Assembly: GCA_022457155.1 (NCBI GenBank)
Contig: JAJGOT010000002.1
Span: forward strand, 3,564,501 to 3,628,500
Direction of reading: 5' to 3'
Source of the DNA: Cladopsammia gracilis
Taxonomy: Eukaryota > Cnidaria > Anthozoa > Scleractinia > Dendrophylliidae
DNA length: 64,000 bases
Shown here one piece after another: positions 18,607 through 29,994 of the stretch (its first letter is position 1; each line of letters begins with the position of its first letter). The notes under the pieces are model-generated. The model had not been told where the DNA came from. It did no database searches and was given only the letters and a program-made list of their open reading frames with translations. A program made the translations under genes and the position numbers.

Positions 18607-20154
18607 CTAATTACTGACGTTTGCATTAAGAGCTGGCTTTAGTTCTTGTATAAACAATGTTTCTTTGATTTTACAGTGGAAATCAGTTTTACCCGACGCT
18701 AAGATATCAAAATAATCCCACTTGATGTTGTGTCCAGTGGTGTTGACATGGTCAGCAATGGCTGATGTGCGGTCATCCTTAGCGAGGGCCTTAAAATGCT
18801 CAGTTTTTCTATCATGAAGCCGTCGTTTAGTTTTACCAATGTAAAATTCTTCACAATCCCAACAACTGACTTTGTAAATAACTTTAGACTGTTGAGAACG
18901 ATTTAAGCGGTCCTTGTACGGGAAGAAAGATTTGATGCGGCGAGTGTTTTGAAAAATAATTTTAAGGTTGACACAAGAGTAAAAATTGTATACACAAGAT
19001 TTAAGACGTTTAGAGATTTGGTTGCTATGTAAACCTAAATAAGGTAGCAGGATAATAATATCTTTCTTAGGAACAGTGGAGACATGGTTGTTTGACTTGT
19101 TAATGTTTCTGTTTATAACATCATTAATGTGAAAGTTGATTATCCCTTGACGGTAACCTTTCTGAAGAAGAAGCTTTCGAAGCTCATCAAGGGCAGATTT
19201 CAGAAACAAAGAATAGGAGCAAATCCTGTAGCAGCGATAAGTGAGGGTGCGGATGAGATTTATTTTGTACTTGCGCGGGGTGAAGGAATCCCATTTGGTG
19301 TATAACCCCGTGAATGTTTTCTTCCGGTAGATGGAAGTCATGAAAGTGTTGTTTTGGCAGCGTTTAACAAGGATGTCCAAAAACGGAATTGAGTTGTCTT
19401 GTTCATATTCAATGGTTAATTTGATACTGTTGTGACAATTATTCAAATACTGCAAGAATTTATCAGCAGTGTCTTTGCTGTCAAACATTGTTAAAGTGTC
19501 ATCAACGTATCGATACCAGACTGATGGACAAACGTCACTGTTCATGACCCATCGTTTTTCAAAGTAACACATGAAAATGTTAGCCAACACTGGGCCTAAC
19601 GGCGAACCCATCGCAACGCCATCAATTTGGTCGTAGTAATGGCCATCAAAAATAAAGTGGCTTTTCTTTCTGGCAAAATGTAATAATTTATGTAAAACAG
19701 TGCGAGGTAATGTCGGAGGATCAGGAAGAGAATACAATTTGTCAAGACAAATATCTATCGTTTCATCAAGTGGTACATTTGTAAAAAGAGAGCAAACATC
19801 CAAAGAACACATTATTCCGTTGTTATGTTTATACTTTTTGGTCCAGTCTGCAAAACTAAACGAGTCCTTAACAGTGTGATTGTTGGTTGAAATAGGCTGA
19901 AGTAGACCAACAAGATAAGAAGCGAGGTTGTAGTTGTATGTGTTAACGGATGAAACAATTGGACGGAACGGACAACCAGCTTTATGAACCTTTGGAAGGC
20001 CATACAATACAGCAGGGGAAGATCCACAAGGTAAAATCATGCGGAAAGTTGCGTCATCAATAATTTTGTCATTCCTTAGCTTGTGGAGATACGTAGACAG
20101 ACTTTCTTCTCTAGATTTAGTTGGATTGTGCCTTAATAATGTATGGTACTTCAT
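18607..20154 (-). CDS. Penelope-like reverse transcriptase with GIY-YIG endonuclease
   Basis: 515 codons without a stop. RT motifs in order: LYGLPKVHKAGCPFRPIVSS, a CSLDVCSLFTNVPL motif A, AMGSPLGPVLANIF motif B, YRYVDDTLTMF motif C and SIPFLDILV. After a linker comes the GIY-YIG domain (KVSCWDCEEFYIGKTKRRLH, then HVNTTGH). Penelope elements copy RNA into DNA at nicks made by this nuclease. Full family proteins are longer; about 200 N-terminal residues are absent and the first methionine is internal. The ORF has no visible inactivating change apart from that truncation. Confidence 0.9.
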   Translation of the reverse strand: MKYHTLLRHNPTKSREESLSTYLHKLRNDKIIDDATFRMILPCGSSPAVLYGLPKVHKAGCPFRPIVSSVNTYNYNLASYLVGLLQPISTNNHTVKDSFSFADWTKKYKHNNGIMCSLDVCSLFTNVPLDETIDICLDKLYSLPDPPTLPRTVLHKLLHFARKKSHFIFDGHYYDQIDGVAMGSPLGPVLANIFMCYFEKRWVMNSDVCPSVWYRYVDDTLTMFDSKDTADKFLQYLNNCHNSIKLTIEYEQDNSIPFLDILVKRCQNNTFMTSIYRKKTFTGLYTKWDSFTPRKYKINLIRTLTYRCYRICSYSLFLKSALDELRKLLLQKGYRQGIINFHINDVINRNINKSNNHVSTVPKKDIIILLPYLGLHSNQISKRLKSCVYNFYSCVNLKIIFQNTRRIKSFFPYKDRLNRSQQSKVIYKVSCWDCEEFYIGKTKRRLHDRKTEHFKALAKDDRTSAIADHVNTTGHNIKWDYFDILASGKTDFHCKIKETLFIQELKPALNANVSN

Positions 20155-20363
20155 GTATCCCTTATTGTAATGTTTTTAGATATATTGCAGTGTAATTTAG
20201 GGTCGGATTACAGTATCCAGGGTTGAAGCACTGATTTTAGTAATTAGGGTTAAGCACTGATTCCGGTATTTCCAGTGTATCGAAAGGGTTAATTCTTATA
20301 CATGGTCTGGGCTGGCAGCATATTATCTTATATCCCTTAAAAATTACAATTTCTGGCAGCTAG

Positions 20364-20433
20364 TCCTCGGTGGTACAGTGGATAGTGTGCATGGAGTAAA
20401 TCATACGACCCAGGTTCGATTCCCTATTCTGCT
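20364..20433 (+). pseudogene. tRNA-like sequence
   Basis: TCCTCGGTGGTACAGTGGAT provides an A-box and GGTTCGATTCC a B box at tRNA-like spacing, somewhat like tRNA-Asp. The 3' acceptor strand does not pair with the 5' strand, so this is a tRNA pseudogene or SINE head, not a working tRNA. Confidence 0.55.
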
Positions 20434-21173
20434 GTTTTTATCTTCTTTTTCTACGGAAATAAAAACTAAGTGTTTAAATACAAAATAATAAGGGATACAC
20501 CAAGTACATACCCTTTCGTTCAAAACGCCAAATTTATCGGATATCGAGAGCCTTATGACCATATTTGAGCAATGTATCAATGCGTTGAATTATAAATGGA
20601 TTTATACACCAATCTATTAGGAATGTTTATTGGCATCAATTGTAACCTTCAACCAATATTCTGCTTGTATATTACACTTCAAGAGGGATTTCAATTGACA
20701 ACATAATTTCTTTTCGTCGAAGAAATAAAATTGGCATTTTCAATTCTCTAATTATACATTCCATTCCGTCAGGTATGGTCTCGTCGCACGTTTGATCCCA
20801 AAAATGATACAGTAGGGTTACCACTCTCTCTTCTATTTGCAATCTTTTCATTTGCGAAGTTAATGATTCCTTCTCATACGCAAAAATTTGCCGTTTAACC
20901 ATGCTGTTCATCTTTATCATTTACTGAAACACCCATGTCCCTGCACTCGCTTTATAACGTACGCGACATATTTTATTTTTACTGTTTTGAGAATGGATTG
21001 TTCGTTTGTCTACATGTTTGCGCCCTTTATGAAAACATCCTTAACAAGAAGCTGTACACAGCTTGAACTCGTGGCGCCTTTAACTATTGCAGCATTGATT
21101 CCCGAGTGTTTTGAGTGCTTTTAGGGAGAAACTTGAGCTTAAAATTATGTCTAATCAAAGGCTCCTAAGAGCC
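20434..21173. other. No gene seen
   Basis: AT-rich. An 82-codon minus ORF at 20672-20920 has no recognisable motif. Confidence 0.3.
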
Positions 21174-21411
21174 AACCCGTGAATAAGAAATGCTAACACG
21201 TAACGCAATTTTGCGGTAAGCTTACGTTTTCGCACTGACACAGTTGGATTCACGTTGTTCTTGTTACGAAACGCATTCGTAACAAAGCATTACGTCACTA
21301 AGTTTACAGCTGATGGAAGGAGTGAGCGAGCGAGCGATCGAGTTAGTGAGTGAGCGAATAAGCAACCGTTACCGATAACCCGTTCATTACGCTTGCGCGT
21401 ATTCACGGGTT
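21174..21411. repeat. MITE with AACCCGTGAATA ends
   Basis: AACCCGTGAATA at 21174 and TATTCACGGGTT at 21400 are perfect inverted ends. The interior contains GAGCGAGCGAGCGA-type low-complexity sequence. Confidence 0.6.
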
Positions 21412-22384
21412 AAAAAGTAAGACTACACTACATTCAGTAGCCGACACTTTAAAGATCGATCGCAAAGCAAATTGCAAGTTACATAAAACACAACTCTTGC
21501 CGGAACAAAAATCCCACAGGAACCCGGAACAAAAATCCTACAGGAATAAGCGGCGAACACAATATCAAATAATCCCTTCCATCCATGAACACCTTGCATT
21601 GTCTTGAAAACTTGCAATTGAACGCTGCAGTTCTTTCTTTTGCTTCTCAAGTCAACACAAGAATAGATTTCGCGGTATGTATTTCATGGCTGAAAGCCAT
21701 ATAGTCGTCGACATAAACAAAAATATGCGTGCATAAATTTGCATGCGATAATGTCACACGAAAAAAAACAAAGAAAACTCAGAGGCGGACTTACAACTCG
21801 TTGGCTGCCCCACGAGTAATGAACCTCTTCTCAAACCCTAATATCTCTCAACACAAGCTAGGATTTGCATCTCATTATCTCAGAAGTAAAGAAACTGGTT
21901 TGTCCATGAGCTACCTCATAAACTCAAGGCTGCTGCATAGGTGGATAAAATTGACCCAGTCATCTGTGATAGACTACTCAAGCCATTTTTGAATAAAAAT
22001 GCGTGTTTTTCACCTTTTTTAGGTTAAATAAAAACATACAAAACGCTACCAAAAGCAAAAAGATGTTTAGTTGTCTCTTATTTTACAACTCTAAAACATA
22101 TTGGCCATTTCCGCATTTTTCCAATAAAGTAAAATTAGTAAAATCCAAGATGGCGGTCATCCTGGCGGCCATTTTGGATGGCATTACAGACCCATCAGTG
22201 CAATAACCCATAATATTTACTTTTTTCGTATAGCACAAAACAAGCTATCTATTAGAGGTAAAATATTTTCGAAATATTATAACACTGCAAAAACCCAAGG
22301 GGGGTTGCAACCACTCCCCCCCTCCCCCCCTTGTACCACGGTGGAGGTATACGTTTGCGTTGTGTACGTCCGAGGGTTAATTTC

Positions 22385-22645
22385 TGACAACGTTTTTGTT
22401 TAGAGCCTTTTCCGCCCGATTACTCCGGTTTTTTTTTGCGCCCTGTTTCGAAAATGTTCTGTAATTTTTCACTGAATTTGAATATAAGAAAACCCAGACA
22501 CGGTTTTTTAGAACATATCAAATAAGCAAAATATAATGATTGCTTTGAGTTGTAACTTTCAAAAGCTGATTCAGACGGTCGCATTTAGAGAGTTTATCGT
22601 GATAAATTCGACAATTCATTCTATTAGAGAATAAAAGGTATAGGG
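22385..22645 (+). repeat. Decayed internal fragment of TTAA family F3
   Basis: Shows the F3 interior in order (AAAATGTTCTGTAATTTTTC, ATATAAGAAAACCCAGACAC, GCTGATTCAGACGGTCGCAT) with many changes and no intact ends. Confidence 0.6.
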
Positions 22646-23010
22646 TTAAAGTGCACCTAACCCCAATTATTTTTTGCTTAATCAACTCTATATACGTTGA
22701 AAAGTTGAATAGTTAAATATTTCTTGTTTTTAACGTCGCGTTAGTGAGTTATAGAGATTTGAATTTACAAAATGCTAATTAGATGACGTAAATTCGGGAA
22801 TCATTTATGATACAACTACTTGTTTTTACCTCCAAGTAATATTTTTTACGAATCAATTGACTATCCACAGTTTATATTTGGTATTTCTCAAATTGATTTT
22901 CCTTAAGTTGTATACTGCGGATTGTTAATTGACGTAGAAATAATGGTAAATTCCCGAATTTACGTCATCTAATTAGCATTTCATTTTACGTCATCTAATT
23001 AGCAATTCTG
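22646..23010. repeat. TTAA family F5, shortened copy
   Basis: Begins TTAAAGTGCACCTAACCCC. It shares the arm GTTATAGAGATTTGAATTTA followed by ATGCTAATTAGATGACGT with the copy at 32447. It lacks the F1 element carried by that copy and so approximates the empty state. The right border is unclear. Confidence 0.6.
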
Positions 23011-23430
23011 TGAGATGAAACTGCATCCCCGAAGCGCATCGTTTTTTTAGATATTAACCAGTTATGTCGATAGTATGTTTTTCACTGTATTTATAATCCC
23101 CAAAACTTCATCCCCAAAAAATTCCAAAACGCTCTCATAGAATTTGTTCAATCTTTGCCATAATCGAGGCGGCTATGGGAGGTACAATCTTCCTTTAGCG
23201 ATTACCGAAAAATCCTCCTGGTGCCGAGAAATACGACGGCAAGTAAAAACGTCAAGGCGTCATTACGTTACTATGGCAACTCCGATGTTAATATAACCCC
23301 GGTCTTAACTAATTTTCATCTTTATCTAATCCAGCTGTGGTAACCGTTTACCCATAGCATGGTTAATGGCGTCGTAGTTGATGCTCAAACTTGAGGGGTA
23401 TCGCCTCCAAAAAATGGTAGAGTTTACCTT

Positions 23431-23742
23431 CTATAGCTCAGAAGGAGGTCGGACACTTATTGAGAATTATATAACGTAATGTCGACACTTAGAATTTTAT
23501 GTTCAATAAATTTTTAAGTGTAAAAAAAGGAAAATCTAAAATCCTCACTCAGGATTGAACCTGTGACCTCAGATAGGCTTGGGCTTACATAGCCTACCGT
23601 ACCACTGTACCACCTAGCTTCTCGGGTTGCTTAGTCCTAAATTTAACTATATAAACTGCTAACCCCAACCTCAACTGAAAGCTAACCAGTTACTCCGTTA
23701 TGTAAGTCTCAAAAAGGTGTCCGACCTCCTTCTGAGCTATGG
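23431..23742. repeat. Inverted-repeat element carrying a tRNA-like segment
   Basis: The ends CTATAGCTCAGAAGGAGGTC / GACCTCCTTCTGAGCTAT are inverted. Inside, on the minus strand (about 23541-23621), GGTGGTACAGTGGTACGG (A-box type) and GGTTCAATCC (B box) form a tRNA-like unit. Confidence 0.6.
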
Positions 23743-24148
23743 AATCTAGCAATTTTCCCAAAAAATGGGTGTTTCTTGGTGTTACGGAAGCGATTGTTGG
23801 TTAGCCTTTGTGTTGTGGTGTGGGTATTGTTCAGTGTGATTTGTGATTTGGTCACAAAAAAAATCCAGTCGGGCCACCTTAAATCCCATAGGATTCGTTT
23901 AGGAAACCAATATGGCCGCCGTTTCATTGTTTTGGCACACCAATATGGCCGCCGTGACGTCACGTGTAAACGCTCTATAATTGACATAATTTAATCATTT
24001 GACGTTGTTGTTTTGTAGGGAATGACAAAGAAATATACATGTCTCAAAACGCATGTGCAGAGGCATTGTTTTGTGACGTTCTCGCTTTATACTGTACAAA
24101 GTTTGAATAGCACTAATACATCAAGTAAGCACGAGAGTCAACAGTCTC

Positions 24149-24405
24149 GTGGAAATGGGTATGTATCACACTTCGAGGTCAAAACGGCGACAAAACACGA
24201 GGTCACTTCGACGGAAAAACTCCACCACAACAGTGAATCAGTATGTGTATTGCTTTCGTGGTTCAAATACCCCGAATACAGGTTACTTTGCTGCCAATAA
24301 TCATAGCGTTGACCAAGTTAAAGCTTTCCGAGAAATTCTACCCATTTTCATCGAAGGCGACAATGAACTCCAGCACATCATGTCTTCCTACAAATATCCG
24401 TTCAG
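24149..24405 (+). CDS. Possible exon of an unidentified gene
   Basis: The open frame ends at a TTCAG|GTCTGT donor and encodes a plausible globular stretch (NTPNTGYFAANNHSVDQ, then AFREILPIFIEGDNEL). I do not recognise the family and found no matching upstream or downstream exon. The frame continues into low-complexity sequence if unspliced. Confidence 0.3.
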
Positions 24406-24638
24406 GTCTGTATTGTTTCTTTTGTTTTCAAGGTGGCTCGAGGCACTGTTTTCAATAGTCCAGTTTTCTTTGAGGTTTACTTCCTTCTACTGGGGCTTCA
24501 TTTTCGTTTTAAGTGGTTTAAAGTGAGCAAAGTTGAGCGGCCTCGTCGGATCAATTTGGGCAAGTTTTCTTGTATAACCCTATAATTAATGATGCATGTA
24601 CACGCTGTTGTTGTTTCTCAGTCATTTTGTTGTTTCGG

Positions 24639-24813
24639 GGTGTCAGTAAAACGCGGGGTCGGGGCCGGGGTCGCGGTGGGATTAGGTCTAGGATTAGGTA
24701 TAGGATTAAATATAATCCCTTTACCTAATCCTAACACTTTGCCTAATCCCATACCTAATCCTAGACCTAATCCCACCCCGATCCGGCCCTGACCCCGCGT
24801 TTTACTGACACCC
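24639..24813. repeat. Hairpin MITE with 10-bp target duplication, MULE-like
   Basis: Arms of about 70 bp (GTGTCAGTAAAACGCGGGGT and complement) are followed by internal ATTAGG/CCTAAT words. GTTGTTTCGG is duplicated on both sides (24629-24638, 24814-24823). The related uninserted sequence is at 26287-26480. A long TIR plus 9-11 bp duplication suits Mutator-like elements. Confidence 0.75.
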
Positions 24814-26131
24814 GTTGTTTCGGCTTTTAACCTTCATGTATCAGGTTGTGAGAATTTTTTCCTTTCCTACCCTTCGTATAAGTTTAAGGTTATTGATCTG
24901 AACCGCGTGCTCAGCACGAAGAGAATATATCTCGTATCTGCGGGTCTGTCTAATACAAACAATTTTTTTTTTGTTTTCTCCACAGTAACAATCCATGCGT
25001 TTGATTGAATTGCAAAGACGCCATTCCACTTGGCCTCGGTGGAACTTGCATTTGATGAAGCGAGACGGTAAATATGTTTTTCAATTGCATAAATGAGGAT
25101 CACGACATTTTTTGTTGCCTTCTATACTGCCTTCACTACCCACCTATACTGAGGTGAATAGTTGTTTTAATATATACTAAAACAGTGAGATAATATAAAG
25201 AAAATGAGATAATATAAAGAAAATGATGCTTTTTAACTCATTTATTCCTGTCAACGATTACAATTTTCGCGCGCAAATTGCTGGGAGGTGAATAACACTT
25301 GCTATTCCGAGTTTCAGTAGCCAATCAGTGCGCGCCAACAATGCTATCCACTGTTTCAGAATATACTAATCAGATTTATCCGGTGGATAGCACTTTTCAC
25401 CTTTTGAACAACCGGGGCCAGCTATGGTACAATGGGGGATGGTTGCAACCATCTCCCCACAGGAGGGACTCCCATATAAAAATAACGGGAGTGCTCGTCG
25501 GAAATTTACGAAAAGCACCCTAAAAGGTACCAGAATCTTGTTCGATGGGCGTGGCTCAAATGAATTTTTACCCCTAAGATGGACCAATTCTAAAATAACA
25601 AATGCCATGTTGTCATATTTTTTCGGGTTAATAGCTTAAAAGGTACCACAATAATTCTAACGGTGGTCGTTTGAAATTTTAGCACCCTAAGTGGTACCAT
25701 TAAACAAATTTTGACCCCTAAAAGGTACGACAAGCACCCCCGTCATTATTGTATCTAATCCGCTTTGGCTTGCGGCGTTACAACATTTCGAAAGGATTTT
25801 ATTTTTCACAGATAGCATGTGAGATGCTCTACAAGGTAAGGTAAATATAATTAGTTATGGCGCTACTGGGGATCTGTGACGAAAGCCAAAATGGTGGACA
25901 AGATTGCTGCCAGCTTGAATCTTACAAAAAAAATTAAATTTATCGAGAAATGACGAAAATGATAATATGTTTTGATGGAGCGGTAAAACATGGTATAAGT
26001 AAACATTTTGCTGCTTTTGGTACTATTTCATATATATTTTCCGTCAATAAAAACTGAGAAACACATTTTAATTTCAAATTGGCTTGACCTCGTGTTACTT
26101 ATGACTGCATATATATCTCGTTACAAAAAAT

Positions 26132-27625
26132 AAGAGATTGCAACATTGGCAAATAGGTATATTGGAAATTTGAGACTTTGGTACTCGAAACTAACATTGG
26201 AGATTTGAAAAAACAAAACAATGAGTGATTCCAACATTGGCAAAAAAGGATATTGGAAAATTTAGAGTTCAGTACTTTAAACTAACAACAGTCCAGTTCT
26301 CTTTGAGGTTTTTGCTTTGTTTGACTGGGCTTCATTTTCGTGTTAAGCAGTTCAAAGTGAACAAAATTTATCGGCCTTGCCTGGTCAATTTGGCAAGCTT
26401 TTTCGTACAACTCCAGCACTTGTTATACATTTGCACGCTTCTGTTTTTCTAGTCGGTTTATTGTTTCGGCTTTTATTTTAGTACGACACAATGAGAGATT
26501 TTAGTTTGCAAAAACGAAACAATGAGTAATTGCAACATTCCTAAAAGGGGATATTTGAAATATCAGACTTTGCTACTTTAAACTGACATTGGAAATTTGA
26601 AAATACAAAACAATGAGATTGCAATATATAGGGATATTGGACATTTGAGACCTTGGTACTTCAAACTGACATTGGAAATTTGAAAATACGAATCAATGAG
26701 AGATTGCAATACTAGCAAATGGGGATATTGGAAATTTGAGACTTTGGTACTTTCAACTGACATTGGCAATCTTACAATACGAAACAGAGAGATTGCAACA
26801 TTGCCAAAAGGAGATATCGTAAATATGAGACTTTGGTATTTTAAACTAGCTTTGGAAATTTGAAAATACAAAACAATGAGATTGCTTTATTGGCAAATAG
26901 GGATATTGGAGAATTGAGACTTTGGTACTTGAATTTAACAACAGTCTAGTTTTCTTTCAGGTTTTTACTTTCAGTAGGACACAATGAGAGATTGCAACAT
27001 TGCCAAAAGGGGATATTGGAAATTTGAGAACTTGGAATTTTAAACTAAAATTTGAAAATACGAAACAATGAGATTGCAACATTGGCAAAAAAGGATATTG
27101 GAAAATTTAGAGTTGAGTACTTCAAACCAACAACAGTCCAGTTGTCTTTGAGGTTTTTGCTTGGTTTTGCGGGTGCTTCATTTTCGTGTTCAGCAGTTGA
27201 AAGTAAACAAAATTGATCGTCCTTGTCAGGTCAATTTGGCAAGCTTTTTCGTACAACTCCTTAAACTGACCTTGGAAATTTGAAAATACTAAACAATTTG
27301 ATATTGCAATATAAGCAAATGGGGATTTTGGAAATTTGAGACTTTGGCACTTTATACTGACATTAAAAATTGGAAAATACGAAAAAATGAGAGATAGCAA
27401 CATTGCCGAAAGGGGATATTGGAAATTTGAGAACTTGGAACTTTAAACTAACATTGGAAGTTTGAAAATACGAAACAATGAGATTGCAACATTGGCAAAA
27501 AAGGATATTGGAAAATTTAGAGTTTGGTATTAAAAAACTAACAGTGGAAATCGGAAAATAAGAAACAATAAGAGATTGTAATATTGGCAATTACGGATGT
27601 TTGAAATTTGAAACTTTGATACTTT
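26132..27625. repeat. Degenerate satellite, units of about 85-90 bp
   Basis: AACAATGAGATTGCAACATT, GGGGATATTGGAAATTTGAG and GACTTTGGTACTTTAAACTG recur in order more than ten times. At three points (about 26288, 26943, 27133) a second sequence starting CAGTCCAGTTNTCTTT interrupts; it also occurs alone at 24455-24640. ORFs here are by-products of the repeat. Confidence 0.8.
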
Positions 27626-28450
27626 AAACTAACAACAGTGCAGTTTTCATTCAGTTTTTTTTGGTCCGTGCCAGTGTTTTTGGTCGACATTTTGGACCGG
27701 CAAATCTGTTCTTAGGAACTGCAATTTGCTTGGTCGGTAAAGTATCGTAGTGTGTTTACGATTACCGTTCGTAAGATGTTTCCATCTTCGTCGTACTGTA
27801 TTCATGATCACGTTGTCGAGCCTACTCCACGCGTGATACGTCCTGACCATGATTTGCTGGGCACAGCAGCAACCTCGGTCAATCTCCGGGCTTCAGAGTT
27901 CAAGGCTATCGAGTGCTTTGTCTGGAGTTTCCTGAGTGTCCTGGCTTTCATGGAGCATTTTGATGTTGCGTCCACAAAATTCTTTCAACAGTTAATCTTG
28001 GATCTCACCGCGTGCCCAGAGGCTACTCAACCTCAAGCTGTCGCAGGCTTGGGCCCTCTTCCATCTTGCCAACATTGAAGCTAAGCTTCTTGGGTAATGT
28101 GGTGCTGGCTAGGAGGGACTCTTTTCTACCCCGTTCCAAAGTGGCGGGGGAACAGCAACTCAAGAAGTTCCTGCCGACCATTTCGATGTCCCACAACTCA
28201 TTGTTTGCGGGTTAAGTCACACCTGTGGCCGAAGAGCTGGCGGAGCGGAAGAGGCTCCCACCAGTCCTTCACAACAGGATGGCATCGGCCTTTTCTACTC
28301 CTCACGGGGAAAAGGCCTCAACCTGCAAAGCCCCGTAGCTCACGCCAACCTGTGCCGGCCTCCTCTACTCGAGTGACACCAGGAAAGCGTGTAGGCCAAC
28401 AGACCTAAGGGGGCCCTGCAAAGAAGCCTAGAACAGGACCAGAAAACTTC

Positions 28451-29100
28451 ATGACTAGACAAGGTGGTGGCCCCGACCTGTGCAGCATGTCAATTTACAG
28501 TAGACCTGCCGCTTCTCTCAATTTCTGTGGGCGGCCGCCTGTCCCTTTTCCCGGTCTCGTGGAGGTCCATAACAAGAGACTAGTATGTTTTGCTTCTTCT
28601 TCAACATGGACTTCATCTCAGTTTTCAATCTTAGCCGCCATTGACCGCCAGCCCGATGCCTTTCCTGCCGCCAGAGACCAGCAGCAAGAGAGAGCATCTG
28701 AGAGCCGAAATTCTTTCGAACAAGACCTCTCCAGGGTTTACAGTCTGTTGTTTGTGATTCCCCGAAAGAACGGGAAACTTCGGTTGGTCGTCGACTTGCG
28801 ATCACTGCATCGTCACTTATCCAAGGAGATGTTTTAGATGGAAACACCCGCAAACCTACGCTACTCCATTCAGAAAGGGGATTGGGTAGTCTCCGTGGAT
28901 TTGACGCACGCGTATCTGCACGTTCCAATCACCCATCGTCGAGGAAATTTCTTCGGTTCCGCTATCGGGACGAAGTATTCCAGTTTCGGGTCCTGCCCTC
29001 CGGATTGTCGGTGAGCCTAAGAGTCTTCACCCGTGTAGTGGATGCCATGAAGGCCCACGTTTGATCTGTGGGCTTACAGATTCATCATTATCTATACGAC
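28451..29100 (+). pseudogene. DIRS-like reverse transcriptase remnant
   Basis: Motifs: LFVIPRKNGKLRLVVDLRSL, SVDLTHAYLHVPI (motif A), FQFRVLPSGLS (motif B). The catalytic box, normally YLDDWL in DIRS, reads YLYDWLLR near 29088. A stop follows MF at 28837 and the frame then shifts. This copy cannot make an active RT. Confidence 0.8.
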
Positions 29101-29494
29101 TGGCTTCTGAGGAACCAGCAGTTGGACCACCTCAGGACTCAAACCCGAGGCCTTCTCCACTTCACTACTTGGAGAAGTCAGAGTTAACCCCAATTCAAGA
29201 CTTTGTCTTTATCGGCACACATTACCGAACCGATCTGGGGCTGATGTTTCCTTCAGCAGTTCGGTTTAGAGAAGGAGCAGATCATGCTCGTCGGGTACTC
29301 CTGGCGAAGTATGTCACATCTCGGGACTTTCTCTCGCTGTTGGGGAGGTTGGTCTCAATGTCACATCTGGTGCCCCTAGGCCGACTCAGATATCGGCCTC
29401 TCCAGCTCTATCTCTTAGTTTACTGGCACCCCAGTCAGGGTCAACTTTCAGACAGGATTCCCTTGGATCACCCTTTCATGGACCCATTGGGGTT

Positions 29495-29880
29495 TCTCCC
29501 CCCAGTTAGCCATATTCACCGATGCTTCCACCAGCGGTTGGAGTGCCCACTGCGACAGTCAGTCAGCAGCAGGTCTGTGCTCGGTTACCGAAGCTGCTCG
29601 ACACATAAACGAGTTGGAGTTGTTAGCCATTCAGTGGCGAACTCCGCCACTTCCTCCCTTCAATCAGAGGCAAGATAGTGATGTTCCTCTCAAACAACAG
29701 CTCAGCAGTTGCCTACCTACAGAACCTAGGGGCACTCACTCTCCCCCATGTTTCACTTGGCGTGGGGAATCCTCCTGAAGTGCCAGCAGCAGGGTATCAC
29801 CCTGTTAGTGAGGCACATCTCAAGTCGTCTGAATTTTCTAGCTGACGGTCTGTCGAGAAGACTTCAGATCATTGGGACAG
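29495..29880 (+). pseudogene. DIRS-like RNase H remnant
   Basis: IFTDASTSGWSAH (from about 29514) is the RNase H active-site region typical of DIRS elements. The VRHISSRLNFLADGLSR segment ends the domain. The frames are broken between them. Confidence 0.7.
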
Positions 29881-29994
29881 AATGGTCTCTGCACCCCAGC
29901 ATAGTACGCCAGATGTTCTCCATTTTGTTCTTTCCCAGGTTGGATCTGTTTGCAACTCGTCACAACAACAAGCTGTCAACATTTGTGTCTCCAG

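Larger units (their letters stand above)
18345..20160 (-). mobile_element. 5'-truncated Penelope-like element
   Basis: Contains an intact RT/GIY-YIG ORF and, 3' of it, a hammerhead-like motif (18472-18510). The N-terminal part of a full Penelope protein is missing, so the copy is 5' truncated near 20160. The words TACTTGGTGTATCCCT near 18347 and its reverse complement near 20493 may be remnants of terminal repeats, so outer limits are approximate. Confidence 0.75.

Noticed and set aside
20364..20433. Functional tRNA gene
   Set aside because: The acceptor strands do not pair; only the internal promoter boxes survive.
26225..27590. Several 70-97 codon ORFs with repeated FPISPF-like peptides
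   Set aside because: They reflect the satellite unit; not independent genes.
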